A stretch of DNA of 64,000 nt, from positions 186,001 to 250,000 of the forward strand of contig NZ_JYON01000002.1 in NCBI RefSeq assembly GCF_000952155.1. Reading direction: 5' to 3'. Each line of letters begins with the position of its first letter. Positions within the stretch are counted from its first letter, which is position 1. Positions 26,228 through 35,952 of this stretch are shown here, piece after piece. The position numbers were made by a program, and so were the translations under genes. The notes under the pieces were generated by a model. That model was not told the DNA's origin. It saw only the letters and a program-made list of their open reading frames with translations, and did not search any database. The stretch comes from Aliterella atlantica CENA595. Its GTDB lineage: Bacteria > Cyanobacteriota > Cyanobacteriia > Cyanobacteriales > Chroococcidiopsidaceae.

Positions 26228-27148
26228 TTAATCTGCGCCTAATAAACTTGCAAGTAATGCTTTTTGGGCGTGCATCCGATTTTCTGCTTGATCCCAAATT
26301 CTCGACTGCGAACCTTCCATCACTTCGTGAGTAATTTCTTCGCCGCGATGGGCTGGCAAACAGTGTAAAACGATCGCTTGTTTCTTAGCTATACTCAGTA
26401 ATTCTTCGTTAATTTGATACGGCTGAAATAAAGGTATTCTTGCTGATGCTTCTGATTCTTGTCCCATACTTGCCCATACATCGGTATAAAGTATATCTGC
26501 ATCTTTAGCAGCCGTTACGGGATCTTCGGTGATAGTTATTTCTATTTTGTTGGCAGCAATAGCACGCGACTTTTCGACAATTGTGGAGTCTGGTTTATAT
26601 TCGCTAGGAGTCGCAATTCTTACATTCATGCCTACCATAGCGCAGCCTAATAGCAGAGAATGAGCAACGTTATTTCCATCACCTAAATAAGTCAAAGTTA
26701 AGTCTGAAAGTCTGCCAAAACATTCTTGAATAGTCAATAAATCTGCCAAAATTTGACAGGGATGCCCCAAGTCAGTTAGTGCGTTAATTACTGGAATTTG
26801 GGCGTAATGAGCAAAAGTTTCTAATTGTTGCTGCTCAAATGTCCTAATTGCTAGAATATCTAAATAACGGTCTAAAACTCTAGCCGTGTCTTCTACAGGT
26901 TCGCCACGACTTACTTGAGTAACGTTAGGATTGAGATCGATTACTTGTCCGCCTAATTGATACATAGCGACAGAAAAACTAACCCGCGTTCGGGTAGAAG
27001 CTTTGTAAAAAAGTAAGCCCAAGACTTTATTACAGCGGATGTTTAACTCGCCTGATTTTAGCTGTGCTGCTAGTTGTAGCAGTTCTTGTAATTCATCAGC
27101 CGTTAAATCTGCCAAAGTCAATAAATCTCGTCCTGTCAACGCTGCCAT
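26228..27148 (-). CDS. argF: Ornithine carbamoyltransferase
   Basis: Makes citrulline from ornithine and carbamoyl phosphate in arginine synthesis, one step before ArgG (encoded at 5500). The 306-residue enzyme has the carbamoyl-phosphate loop STRTR at 51-55, HPCQILADL at 129-137, and the ornithine-site HCLPAHRGEEI from 262. Length and motifs are complete. It begins MAALTGRDLLTLADL. It lies upstream of lexA on the same strand, with a 138-base gap holding the LexA box. It is divergent from the tRNA-Thr gene. Confidence 0.97.
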   Translation of the reverse strand: MAALTGRDLLTLADLTADELQELLQLAAQLKSGELNIRCNKVLGLLFYKASTRTRVSFSVAMYQLGGQVIDLNPNVTQVSRGEPVEDTARVLDRYLDILAIRTFEQQQLETFAHYAQIPVINALTDLGHPCQILADLLTIQECFGRLSDLTLTYLGDGNNVAHSLLLGCAMVGMNVRIATPSEYKPDSTIVEKSRAIAANKIEITITEDPVTAAKDADILYTDVWASMGQESEASARIPLFQPYQINEELLSIAKKQAIVLHCLPAHRGEEITHEVMEGSQSRIWDQAENRMHAQKALLASLLGAD

Positions 27149-27307
27149 GCTTGTATTGTGATGAGTAACAACAATTCTTGAGCCTTTTTTGACCCAGTGC
27201 GAAAACTATTGCCCGTTTACTCACCTGCGTCACAAAATGACTGTGTTAAAACATTACCAAACATTTTTGCTGCTTGCTTGTTCCTCAATTACATTTCCTC
27301 TAACAGC

Positions 27308-27336
27308 TTGCCAAAAAGTTATAAATTAGCTATACT
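27308..27336 (+). promoter_or_regulatory. Sigma-70-type promoter of tRNA-Thr
   Basis: TTGCCA (27308-27313) and TATACT (27331-27336) are separated by exactly 17 bases. The -10 element ends ten bases before the mature tRNA start, which fits a short leader. Confidence 0.8.
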
Positions 27337-27346
27337 AGACTCTTAT

Positions 27347-27418
27347 GCTGGTGTAGCTCAGGGGTAGAGCAGCTGATTTGTAATCAGCCGGTCGCAAGTT
27401 CAAATCTTGTCACCAGCT
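27347..27418 (+). tRNA. trnT: tRNA-Thr (anticodon UGU)
   Basis: A full cloverleaf is visible: acceptor stem GCTGGTG/CACCAGC, D arm TAGCTCAGGGGTAGAGCA, anticodon stem GCTGA/TCAGC with loop TTTGTAA giving anticodon TGT, and the T loop GTTCAAAT. The 3' CCA is not encoded. It reads ACA threonine codons. Confidence 0.96.
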
Positions 27419-27447
27419 TTTTTGTTTCCAGTTAAAAGACGATCGCT

Positions 27448-28638
27448 TTATCTCGCTGCCCTAAGCGCTAGCGAAGGAAAAAGTGCTTGCAATCCAGATT
27501 GTCTTTGAGCAACTGACTCTGAAGCATGATTCCACAAACTTTCGTAATAGAAGAAAGAAACCCCCAAACCGCGCCCTCTAGCAGCCCTTACTTGCGACTG
27601 AATTTGCCTTATAGATACTGGGCGAGTCCTTAATCCGGTAATAATCCCCACTCCAGTAGGAATTTTTTGTTGAGCTTCTTGGATTTCTGAGCGGGCAATT
27701 TTGGCGGTAAAACTTTGCACGTCAGGACGATACACTTGCACAATCAATTCATCTACTATGTTTAAACGTACCCAATCAAGCCAATCTTGCAGGTGCGAGT
27801 TGTAAGCTGCATCATAAGGAGCAGGAGATACAGAAAATATTAAATTCGGTCTAACAGCTTTTACAGATTGATTGAGTTGTGCCATAAAAGCAGTAATTTT
27901 ATCTGCCCGCCAGCGCGTCCATTCTGGATCTTGAGGATTAGCAGGAGGGTTTTTCTGAGTTTCTTGAGTATATAAGGCGATCGTGTATTTATCGTAGCCA
28001 AAGTCTTTAGGCAGACTCATGTGATCGTCAAATTGAATGCCATCGACGTTGTATTTACTGACAATCTCTACCACCAAATCGGTAATAAATTGCTGCACTT
28101 GCGGATGGAAGGGATTGAGCCATACTACTTCACCAGCGGCGCTAATCGACGTTTGGCTACCATCTTGACGCTGTGTTAGCCATTGAGGATGAGATGTTGC
28201 TAATTCTGAAGTTGGGGGAGCCATAAAGCCAAATTCAAACCAGGGAATAGCTAGCAATCTCTGGCGATGAGCTTGATTGGTTACGTCGGCTATGATGTCT
28301 TGTCCGTTAAATCCTTTGTAGACAAAAGGTTGAATGCCGTTGCGCTTGGCTACTGCACTTTCGTACATGACGTAGCCAGAATTCCAGATCACGGGGTAAA
28401 CTGTATTGAAGTTTAGCTGCCGCAATTGCTGCATCGCCTCTTGCACTTTGGCGCGATCGCGGAGTATATCTTTATCATTCACTGTCATCCATACGCCACG
28501 AATTTCGGTGCGTGGTAACTGCGCGATCGCTCCTCCACTACCTAACAGCAATGTTGCTACTAGCGAACCTAAAAATAACAATGGCAGCAAACGTTGAAGC
28601 GATCGCCGCCAGCTTAAATAAGCAAAATTTGTTACCAT
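27448..28638 (-). CDS. Secreted GHL10-type glycoside hydrolase-like protein
   Basis: A 396-residue exported protein. A signal peptide is seen at the N-terminus (RRSLQRLLPLLFLGSLVATLLLGSGGAIA, cut near residue 39). The TIM-barrel domain then starts TEIRGVWMTVND and contains NTVYPVIWNSGYVMYES, DGIQFDDHMSLP and LIVQVYRPDVQSF, matching the GHL10 (DUF187) hydrolase-like family. Members are predicted to act on cell-wall or surface glycans, but the substrate is not established. It stands alone between the tRNA gene and DUF4336. Confidence 0.85.
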   Translation of the reverse strand: MVTNFAYLSWRRSLQRLLPLLFLGSLVATLLLGSGGAIAQLPRTEIRGVWMTVNDKDILRDRAKVQEAMQQLRQLNFNTVYPVIWNSGYVMYESAVAKRNGIQPFVYKGFNGQDIIADVTNQAHRQRLLAIPWFEFGFMAPPTSELATSHPQWLTQRQDGSQTSISAAGEVVWLNPFHPQVQQFITDLVVEIVSKYNVDGIQFDDHMSLPKDFGYDKYTIALYTQETQKNPPANPQDPEWTRWRADKITAFMAQLNQSVKAVRPNLIFSVSPAPYDAAYNSHLQDWLDWVRLNIVDELIVQVYRPDVQSFTAKIARSEIQEAQQKIPTGVGIITGLRTRPVSIRQIQSQVRAARGRGLGVSFFYYESLWNHASESVAQRQSGLQALFPSLALRAAR

Positions 28639-28793
28639 AAATCTAAGTAATAATCAACCCCTAAACACCAAATATCGTTTAGTTCACTTCTACTCTTAAC
28701 AACAATTGTATAAGTATTTATTCCCAATTTATTGCCAAAAGTTATTATTTTAGAATTTTTATGACATTGTGTGTACTAAATTTGTCTTGTTCG

Positions 28794-29984
28794 CTACAAC
28801 TTATCGGCAGCAGGCGGGACAATACCAGTTTTTTGCAGTCCTACATCAAGTTGTCGGAGTAATTTAAAATCCTCTTCTGGTAAGAGATAGCTGCTAGATA
28901 AATCTGTAACAACACCAGAGCGTTCTAAAAAGGAGAAAGCTTGACGAAACTGCTGAGGTTGAGCAGCGATCGGCGCATCAAAGTGACAGGGAACAATGCG
29001 CTGGAAGTCCCAACTAGCAACAATATCCGCCCAAGCGAGAGTTTCTTGGGGAGCGCGGTTGAGAATTAAAGCTTGTAATACTGGGGCTACAAATAACCGA
29101 CCATCTTGACGCAAAGAGGCAAAAGAGCGCTGCCAATCTTGCCGCCATTGGAAAGGAAATAAGCCAAAATAGGCTTTTTTTGAGCGATCGCTAGCTTTTA
29201 AAGCCTTGCTAAATACATCTCTCCACTTAGGTACTTCCAGCACGCTAGGGCTGAAATATAATGCAAACAAGCAAATGCGCTGCCAACCTTTGCAACGATT
29301 AGTGCAGGTATCTGTAACTATATCTGCGGCATTGTCTTTGGCGTGAAACAGCAAAGGATAAGGATCTAACTGCACGATCGCACTCGGCTGCTCTGGTACG
29401 GAAACGACTATATCTGTAACTAACAAAGTGCGCGATTTTTTGTGCAAAAATGCAACTTCAGCAAACCTACCTAATCCAAGTTCAATCGGACCGAGAATTG
29501 CATACTCAAACTCGCTAGCAAAGGGCATTTGGCTGCTATCTGCAGGCAGTACAGAAGTGCGTTTAGCAGGTATGCCTAGCCAACTTAGAGGAAGATTAAG
29601 CGGAAAACTCCATTGCTTGGGAGCAACAAATACTTGAGCGCTACGGAAGTACCTAGCAAAAGGACCAACAAATACTTTATGTTCTAACCCAGAGATAGTA
29701 GGTAAGATGATGTACTTCACATCGCCATGTTCGGCAACTAATTCATCGACAAAGCGGATACATTCTGGAGTTGGTGCAACGGGCGCATAGACAAGTAAAC
29801 CGCCTGCATCTAGCTTGACAACAGTCATGCGGATAGGTACGACTACATAAAAGATGCCCTGAAGTTGGTCGAAAGTCCAGACAGTATCTTTGACAACTTC
29901 TTTGCGGATTGTCCGCCGTTGGCTAAAAGGATATATTGGCAATGCGAACCAAAAAGACCAAGAAAAATCTTTAGTAGAATGCAT
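28794..29984 (-). CDS. DUF4336 family protein
   Basis: A conserved cyanobacterial and plant protein of unknown function whose fold looks like a metallo-beta-lactamase. Family marks are FSWSFWFALPIYPFSQRRT near the N-terminus, the segment VWTFDQLQGIFYVVVPIRMT, HKVFVGPFARYF, and a late IVPCHFDAP. I place the start at ATG 29984 (MHSTKDFSWSF); the frame is open to a TTG at 30047, which would add 21 residues. The C-terminal part ends without a membrane span. It is divergent from the pentapeptide gene. No regulatory site is seen. Confidence 0.8.
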   Translation of the reverse strand: MHSTKDFSWSFWFALPIYPFSQRRTIRKEVVKDTVWTFDQLQGIFYVVVPIRMTVVKLDAGGLLVYAPVAPTPECIRFVDELVAEHGDVKYIILPTISGLEHKVFVGPFARYFRSAQVFVAPKQWSFPLNLPLSWLGIPAKRTSVLPADSSQMPFASEFEYAILGPIELGLGRFAEVAFLHKKSRTLLVTDIVVSVPEQPSAIVQLDPYPLLFHAKDNAADIVTDTCTNRCKGWQRICLFALYFSPSVLEVPKWRDVFSKALKASDRSKKAYFGLFPFQWRQDWQRSFASLRQDGRLFVAPVLQALILNRAPQETLAWADIVASWDFQRIVPCHFDAPIAAQPQQFRQAFSFLERSGVVTDLSSSYLLPEEDFKLLRQLDVGLQKTGIVPPAADKL

Positions 29985-30101
29985 AAGTAGTTCTGACGTT
30001 TTTCGGACGATCGTGTTAGGTTGAGGTACTGAAAATACCTCAGACAAATTGCCATTGCTGAAACTATTTTATTTGCCTCAGCCTGCTGTCAAAATAAAAG
30101 C

Positions 30102-31436
30102 ATGACAATTGATTCCAACTCATCTCAGCCTAACCCCTCCCCTAGCCCAGAAGAAACTGAATCGCCTAATAGCGATCGCGGTATCAGTACGGCAGATCTG
30201 GCAGCCCAGCAAGCTTTGGCGGCTTTATCATCGCTGCAATCGCCGCAAAACTTGGCTGCTTTGTCTCAAGCTCGTTCGACAAACCAGCAATTTACTCAGT
30301 ATCGCACTGGTAGCCCGCGAGCTATAGTTGTCACTTTAATTGCGATCGCTTTAGTATTTATCGGGCTTGTTCTCAACAATTTCCTCATTGGTGTTGCTGG
30401 AACGCTGCTAGCTTTGCTGCTATCTGTGGCGGTAATTTTCCCTTGGTTGCAAAAAGTAGTAACGGAGATGGTTTCGCCGCAAGAAAGGTCGCTGTTTGTC
30501 GCTTTTTTGGGTGCAACCGCTGCTGTTGTTGGCTTGTTTAACTTTACAGGGATTAATAACCAAATTTATGCTTGGGGCAGGCAAATCAACTGGGATGCTT
30601 TTGGCACGCTAGCTGAGTGGTTTGGTGCTTTGGGGCAAATCTTAATTGCTGTGATTGCTGTTTATGTTGCTTGGCGACAGTACGTTATTTCTAAAGACTT
30701 AACTATTCAGCAGAATTTGCTCACTGTGCAGCAGAATTTGATCACTCAACAGCAGACAATTGATGCTTACTTTCAAGGCGTTTCCGATTTAGTATTAGAC
30801 GAGCAGGGGTTATTGGAAGATTGGCCCCAAGAGCGAGCGATCGCTGAAGGACGTACTGCGGCTATTTTTAGTAGTGTCGATGGCTCTGGTAAAGCAAAAA
30901 TTATCCGCTTTTTGTCTCGCTCCAAGCTGCTGACACCGTTGCAAAGGGATTCGCGTTTAGGTAGAGCGATTCTTAACGGTAATGGCGGTTATGCAGAAGA
31001 TCGGCTTTATGGCGTGCGCGTGATCGATTTAGGCGTAATGCTAGCAGCAGCGGATCTTTCTGGTACGGATTTGCGCTGGACAGACCTGAGCGAAGCTAAT
31101 TTAGTGCGTGCTAATCTCAGTCAGTGCGATTTAGTCAAAACTAACTTGGCTCGGACTATTTTATACGATGCTAAGTTGGTTGGTGCAGACTTTAAAGGTA
31201 CTCGGCTATTCTATGGTGCTGCGGAAACTGCTAGTCCCCGCAGTCGTACTCAACCGCCCAATTATCAAACTGGGGAATATACAGGCGCAGTTGTAGAAGA
31301 TGCCGACTTTACAGATGTCCAAAGGATGTCTGAAGCGGTGCGACAATACTGCTGTGCTTGGGGTGGCGAACAAACTAGAGCGACGATTCCTGGCGGTTGC
31401 GAAGGTATTGCTAACAAGTTAGAACCAACTCAGTAG
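30102..31436 (+). CDS. Membrane pentapeptide-repeat protein
   Basis: A 444-residue protein with a Ser/Pro/Glu-rich N-terminal region, then membrane segments at about 75-95, 97-115, 130-150 and 185-200, a short helix-forming stretch (QQNLLTVQQNLITQQQ), and a C-terminal right-handed beta-helix of pentapeptide repeats (about 310-365: DLSGT DLRWT DLSEA NLVRA NLSQC DLVKT NLART). Such anchored pentapeptide proteins are common in cyanobacteria; roles are mostly unknown. It appears to be monocistronic. Confidence 0.85.
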   Translation: MTIDSNSSQPNPSPSPEETESPNSDRGISTADLAAQQALAALSSLQSPQNLAALSQARSTNQQFTQYRTGSPRAIVVTLIAIALVFIGLVLNNFLIGVAGTLLALLLSVAVIFPWLQKVVTEMVSPQERSLFVAFLGATAAVVGLFNFTGINNQIYAWGRQINWDAFGTLAEWFGALGQILIAVIAVYVAWRQYVISKDLTIQQNLLTVQQNLITQQQTIDAYFQGVSDLVLDEQGLLEDWPQERAIAEGRTAAIFSSVDGSGKAKIIRFLSRSKLLTPLQRDSRLGRAILNGNGGYAEDRLYGVRVIDLGVMLAAADLSGTDLRWTDLSEANLVRANLSQCDLVKTNLARTILYDAKLVGADFKGTRLFYGAAETASPRSRTQPPNYQTGEYTGAVVEDADFTDVQRMSEAVRQYCCAWGGEQTRATIPGGCEGIANKLEPTQ

Positions 31437-31790
31437 TAGATTAGTGCGCTACGCAGTTGCTTAAAATTTGCGATCGCTAGACTTTTATTACATTTTGTAA
31501 AAAGTTTTCATAGATACGCAAATTTTGAGCGCAGGATTGACGTATTTTCAGCATTTTAATCCAGCTAGGCTTTAAGCTATCGCTAAATTTTTGAATTTCA
31601 TAAATATAAATCAATGCAATGTATGGAAATATCCGCTAACTTGTTAGCAAAAGTTCATATTTTTGTAAATTAGCAACATTGCGATTAGCTTGACGCAAGT
31701 ATTGGTACAAAGACAGTCCTCAAGGGTAACGAAAAATACTTGCCTAACTCAAAGAAATTAGTTGTATCGAGACTATCCTATTTTTAGCTT
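31437..31790. other. Intergenic region without visible features
   Basis: These 354 bases between the pentapeptide gene and the mannosyltransferase operon are AT-rich. They hold one GCGATCGC site early on and no open frame, repeat or terminator that I can support. Confidence 0.5.
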
Positions 31791-32966
31791 ATGCCAACAA
31801 TAGTTGCTCCACCAACGAAGCCTAGTGATATTAAGATCGACCTGAAAAAAAAGTTTAAAAACGATTTTATTTTTGTCTTCACTATGTGGCTGTTTAGCCG
31901 CTTGCTAATTGTTACTGCGATGTATTTATTCGCACCAATGATTGTACCAGATGCAGTTTTGAGCGACCCGAAGTTTAATGGTGTAGTGTCAGGATGGGAG
32001 CGTTTTGCTGATTGGGATGGTAACTGGTATCGCGAAATCGCCACTTATGGTTATCAATACGCAGACGATAACGCTCAACATTCAATTGCATTTTTTCCCT
32101 TGTATCCCCTAATTACTCGCGCTGTAATGAGTTTAGGAATTTCCTTTGCAGCAGCAGGAACAATTGTCAACAACGTCGCATTTTTGGGTGCATTGCTAGT
32201 CCTATATCATTGGGTAAGAAAGCGCCAAGGAGTAAAATCGGCTAGATGGGCGACAGCCGTGCTAGCTTGGTGTCCGTTTTCTTTATATGGAACAGTAACT
32301 TATACCGAGGGATTGTTTCTCTTATTTAGCACTTTAGCTTTACAAGCCTTCGATCGCCAGCAGCACGTAAAAGCAGGAATTTTTGGAGCGTTGACAACAG
32401 CAACCAGAATTACAGGAATAACGTTGATTCCGGCTTTCTTCTTAGTAGCTTGGCAAGAACGTCGTCGCCCGATCGCTTATGCTGCGGGTATAGCTACCAG
32501 TGGCGGGTTGTTACTATTTATACTGTATTGTACTATTGATTTTAGCAATCCGCTCGCATTTATCCACGCTCAAAAAGGCTGGCAAATCCAAAATGGTACT
32601 GGTTGGACTCCTTGGATAAATTTATTTGTTCGAGATTTAGCTTTGCATCAAGGCTTAAGTACAGGCTTTGTGGCGATGACTAAAGTTTTGATGTTTTTTG
32701 GTGGTGGGTTTGTTTTGTGGCTGACACGCTCTGAGTTACCCCGCGTTGCTTTTGTTTACGGCTTATGCTCTTTGGCATTACTGTTTAGCTCTGGCTCAGT
32801 GGTAAATTCTGTCAACCGCTACTCCTACGCGATTGTATCGCTATCATTTGCTTTAGGGCTATTGCTAGCTCGTCACCCACGTATAGGTTACGCCACTATG
32901 GGATTATTTGCAGCGATCGCTATATACTTCTCTATGCGCTTTTCTTGGGGGCTATGGGTAGCGTAA
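31791..32966 (+). CDS. PIG-V-like membrane mannosyltransferase
   Basis: A 391-residue polytopic membrane protein with about nine hydrophobic segments. The conserved catalytic motif region after the first membrane span, WERFADWDGNWYREIATYGY, matches the WDxxWY-type loop of mannosyltransferase/PIG-V (GT76-like) proteins, which use lipid-linked sugar donors outside the membrane. It starts an apparent operon with the VTT protein and a GtrB/DPM1-like GT2. That GT2 could make the polyprenyl-sugar donor it needs. The specific sugar is inferred only by family. Confidence 0.8.
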   Translation: MPTIVAPPTKPSDIKIDLKKKFKNDFIFVFTMWLFSRLLIVTAMYLFAPMIVPDAVLSDPKFNGVVSGWERFADWDGNWYREIATYGYQYADDNAQHSIAFFPLYPLITRAVMSLGISFAAAGTIVNNVAFLGALLVLYHWVRKRQGVKSARWATAVLAWCPFSLYGTVTYTEGLFLLFSTLALQAFDRQQHVKAGIFGALTTATRITGITLIPAFFLVAWQERRRPIAYAAGIATSGGLLLFILYCTIDFSNPLAFIHAQKGWQIQNGTGWTPWINLFVRDLALHQGLSTGFVAMTKVLMFFGGGFVLWLTRSELPRVAFVYGLCSLALLFSSGSVVNSVNRYSYAIVSLSFALGLLLARHPRIGYATMGLFAAIAIYFSMRFSWGLWVA

Positions 32967-33003
32967 GTTAGCTTTATTTTGTCATGGGTAGGAATATAAG
33001 CGG

Positions 33004-33711
33004 ATGTCCAAAATGAAGATAGGTATATTGCTACTTACAATTTTCTGCATCGTTGCGACTGGAGGAGCAATATATCTGCTTGGGGGGATTGAACCTACGC
33101 AAATTCAGGCTTGGCTGAAATCTGCAGGTATTTGGGCGCCGATAGCTTATATTGCTTTATATGTGGTAGCTACGGTCCTAGTTTTACCATCAACCGCCCT
33201 CAATCTTACTGGTGGAGCAATTTTTGGACCTTGGTTAGGCACCCTTTGGACTAGCTTGGGAGCAATTATCGCTGCTATTGTTGCGTTTGCTTTCACGCGC
33301 ACTGTAGGGCGGGAAACAGTAGCCAGACGGCTTGCTGGACGCTGGCAAGCGATGGATGCAGAAGTGCGTCGAGGCGGGTTGTTTTATATGTTCGCCATTC
33401 GCTTAGTGCCAATTATGCCTTATGGTTTAGTCAATTTTGCAGCCGGGCTAACATCGATTAGCTTTAAAGATTACGTTTTGGGTACAACTATTGGTACAAT
33501 TCCTAGCGTTTTACCATTCGTATTGATTGGCAGTTCGGGTTTAAAAGCGTTTACTACAGGGGATGTTTTGCCTTTGGTAGGAGCTTTAGCACTGACAGGG
33601 GTATTGGTTGCAGTTTCTACTTGGTATCGCCGCCGTCGCACTTTTCCTGCCAAAGCTATTGAACAGTTGGAAGCAGAAAAACTTAATCGTCAAGACTTGA
33701 AGGAGCGCTAA
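33004..33711 (+). CDS. TVP38/TMEM64 (VTT domain) membrane protein
   Basis: A 235-residue membrane protein of the VTT/DedA superfamily. It has an N-terminal helix, then the family's [22 protein letters not shown] re-entrant region (about 57-77), [11 protein letters not shown], and [20 protein letters not shown] (about 137-156). Relatives move lipids or polyprenyl carriers across membranes. It sits between a membrane mannosyltransferase and a GtrB-like GT2, and its stop is two bases before the next start, so a part in a lipid-linked sugar pathway is likely though unproven. ATG 33013 is an alternative start. Confidence 0.85.
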   Translation: MSKMKIGILLLTIFCIVATGGAIYLLGGIEPTQIQAWLKSAGIWAPIAYIALYVVATVLVLPSTALNLTGGAIFGPWLGTLWTSLGAIIAAIVAFAFTRTVGRETVARRLAGRWQAMDAEVRRGGLFYMFAIRLVPIMPYGLVNFAAGLTSISFKDYVLGTTIGTIPSVLPFVLIGSSGLKAFTTGDVLPLVGALALTGVLVAVSTWYRRRRTFPAKAIEQLEAEKLNRQDLKER

Positions 33712-33713
33712 AT

Positions 33714-34673
33714 ATGTCCCCTAAATATTCTTTTATTATCCCGATCTACAACGAAGAAGAGACGATCGCAGAAATGTATCGCCGTGTAAGTGCAGTTATG
33801 GATCGTATGGATGGTGCGGTAGAACTGATTTTAATTAATGATGGTAGTCGCGATCGCTCTTTAAAATTGATGCGAGATTTGCACGATCGCGATTCCCGCG
33901 TTTGTTACCTCAGTTTGGCTCGCAATTTCGGACATCAAATTGCTGTAACTGCTGGTTTGAATTTTGCTAGAGGTCAAGTTATTGTTATTCTCGATGCTGA
34001 CTTGCAAGATCCGCCCGAACTGATTCCCGATATGGTAGAAATGTGGCGACAAGGCTTTCAAGTAGTTTACGCTCAACGCAGCCAACGCCGCCAAGAAGGG
34101 TGGTTTAAAAAGTTTACTGCTTACAGTTTCTATCGCTTGCTCAAGAAACTTGCAGATGTCGATATTCCCACTGATACAGGTGATTTTTGTTTGTTAGATC
34201 GCCAAGTTGTCGATGTGCTTAATTCTATGCCAGAGCGCAACCGCTATATTCGCGGGCTAAGATCGTGGATTGGTTTTAGGCAAACTGCAATTAGGTTTGA
34301 GCGCGATCCTCGGTTTGCTGGAGATGTTAAATATACTTTCCGCAAATCTCTAGCGTTGGCGATAAATGGTTTAGTATCTTTCTCTAAAGTGCCTTTACGG
34401 CTTTCTACTTATGTAGGATTGTTTAGTGCGATCGCAGCTATTATCATGGCTTTATTAGTGCTATATTGGCGCATCTTTACTCCTTCTTCGCCTTTGGCTG
34501 GATATACAATTATTTTGATGGCAATTTTCTTTTTAGGTGCGGTGCAGTTAGTTTGTGTTGGAATTTTGGGCGAATATGTAGGACGTATTTATGAAGAAGT
34601 CAAAGGCAGACCTCTTTATACAGTCGGGGAAGTAGGCGGCTTTGTTAATCAGCAGGTAACAGCAAGACGGTAG
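33714..34673 (+). CDS. GtrB/DPM1-like family 2 glycosyltransferase
   Basis: A 319-residue enzyme likely to load a sugar onto polyprenyl phosphate at the inner membrane face. The catalytic domain has [13 protein letters not shown] (about 5-17), [10 protein letters not shown] (about 41-50) and the DxD motif [12 protein letters not shown] (about 91-102), then [14 protein letters not shown]. Two C-terminal transmembrane helices (about 230-250 and 265-290) and the [16 protein letters not shown] tail are typical of GtrB/DPM-type proteins. The start is two bases after the VTT gene stop, so these genes form one operon. Confidence 0.9.
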   Translation: MSPKYSFIIPIYNEEETIAEMYRRVSAVMDRMDGAVELILINDGSRDRSLKLMRDLHDRDSRVCYLSLARNFGHQIAVTAGLNFARGQVIVILDADLQDPPELIPDMVEMWRQGFQVVYAQRSQRRQEGWFKKFTAYSFYRLLKKLADVDIPTDTGDFCLLDRQVVDVLNSMPERNRYIRGLRSWIGFRQTAIRFERDPRFAGDVKYTFRKSLALAINGLVSFSKVPLRLSTYVGLFSAIAAIIMALLVLYWRIFTPSSPLAGYTIILMAIFFLGAVQLVCVGILGEYVGRIYEEVKGRPLYTVGEVGGFVNQQVTARR

Positions 34674-34682
34674 TTTCAAGTG

Positions 34683-35459
34683 CTAGCTGCCTTGATAACT
34701 AAGCCAAGCGCGATAAAAAATATAAAGTGACAATATGCCTAAAAAGCTACGGAAGATAACGCTTACAACTCGATCTGGTAGCTTGGGTAAAGCGCGAGTG
34801 CTAATCTGCGCTCCTATCAATCCGCCGCAGCCTAAAACTATGCCTTGCATTAGCAGTAGATTACCTTCATAGGCTTGTCTGACGGTAGCAGATATGGCAG
34901 TAATGACAATAACGCCTAAGCTAGTTTGAATGGCTAGCTTGATTTCTTCTTTGAGCAACAACATTTGCAAAGGAACCATAATTACACCGCCACCGACACC
35001 AAATAAGCCTGCTAATAATCCTCCCGCTCCTCCAGTTGTAATTTTGGCAATAAACGGGTTGAATGTAGTTTGGGTAGCGCGATCGCTTGTTTTTAAACGA
35101 TTGCGCCATTGCACTAAGTAGATATTAATTAGTAATAAAATTCCAAACAAAATCAGTAAGATATAAGGCGGGCTTTTGGTTGCTAAATATACTCCTAACT
35201 GAGCAAATATTGCGGCTGGAATGCCAAGGTATATTACTCGCTTCCAGTCAAGATATCCCATGCGCCAATTTTGGATGCTACCAGAAACAGAGGTAATAAT
35301 AATTGCCAAATTGCTAGTGGCTGTAGCTTGAATAGGTGTATAGCTTAAAGTTACTAATATAGGAACTAAAATAACGCCGCCCCCAATCCCCAATAATCCA
35401 GCCATTATTCCGGAAACTAATCCACCAGTGGCTAGAACTATTAATTCTGCTGTACTCAT
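34683..35459 (-). CDS. TauE/SafE-family sulfite exporter-like permease
   Basis: A 258-residue membrane protein with about eight helices and the twin family motifs, LLGIGGGVILVPIL near the N-terminus and LLAGLFGVGGGVIMVPL in the second half. Members move sulfite, sulfonates or other organic anions. I start at ATG 35459 (MSTAELIVLATGG), which gives the usual family N-terminus; the frame is open to 35531. It is convergent with the GT2 gene, with nine bases between stops. The substrate is unknown. Confidence 0.88.
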   Translation of the reverse strand: MSTAELIVLATGGLVSGIMAGLLGIGGGVILVPILVTLSYTPIQATATSNLAIIITSVSGSIQNWRMGYLDWKRVIYLGIPAAIFAQLGVYLATKSPPYILLILFGILLLINIYLVQWRNRLKTSDRATQTTFNPFIAKITTGGAGGLLAGLFGVGGGVIMVPLQMLLLKEEIKLAIQTSLGVIVITAISATVRQAYEGNLLLMQGIVLGCGGLIGAQISTRALPKLPDRVVSVIFRSFLGILSLYIFYRAWLSYQGS

Positions 35460-35952
35460 GATCGCGAAGATTTTATTGTTAATCATAGCGAAATTAACAA
35501 AAGCTACTTGCACCAATGAGCTAGCAATCAAAGTCTATTTACAACATATTGTTCGTAATTGATTCCAGCTTGCGATAGTGCTGTCTCTAGCAGCAACGAA
35601 GAGTCAGCGATTCATTAGCTCTTCTAGTTATTATCTAGCTATTTAGGTAGCGATCGCACATTAGCAAAAATTGCTTTAAATTGTAAAAATAGGGCGCTAA
35701 TAAGCTGCTTTAAATCCTGGGTAGATGCATCCCTGGTGTTTGTAAAGCGTTAATTAATGCTTATTAGCGTTAGAGTCAAAATTAACTGTTATGTAGTTAA
35801 TCGATATCTAGTTTAATTCGCATATACAGAAATAGTAATTGGTACTTTTGCGGAACTTTGTTTGAGCTATAAAGTAAATTGCTGATGTACATCTTACTAA
35901 ACCTTAAAAGTCAACCGCGATCGCACTGAAAATTTAGGCGATCGCCACTAAA
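35460..35952. other. Intergenic region with an 18-base near-palindrome
   Basis: There is no gene in this stretch. AAGCGTTAATTAATGCTT at 35745-35762 is a palindrome apart from one mismatched pair and could be an operator. The GCGATCGC motif occurs near 35650 and 35918. The 3' part borders the map stop; the promoter of the permease gene should lie in the 5' part. Confidence 0.5.
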
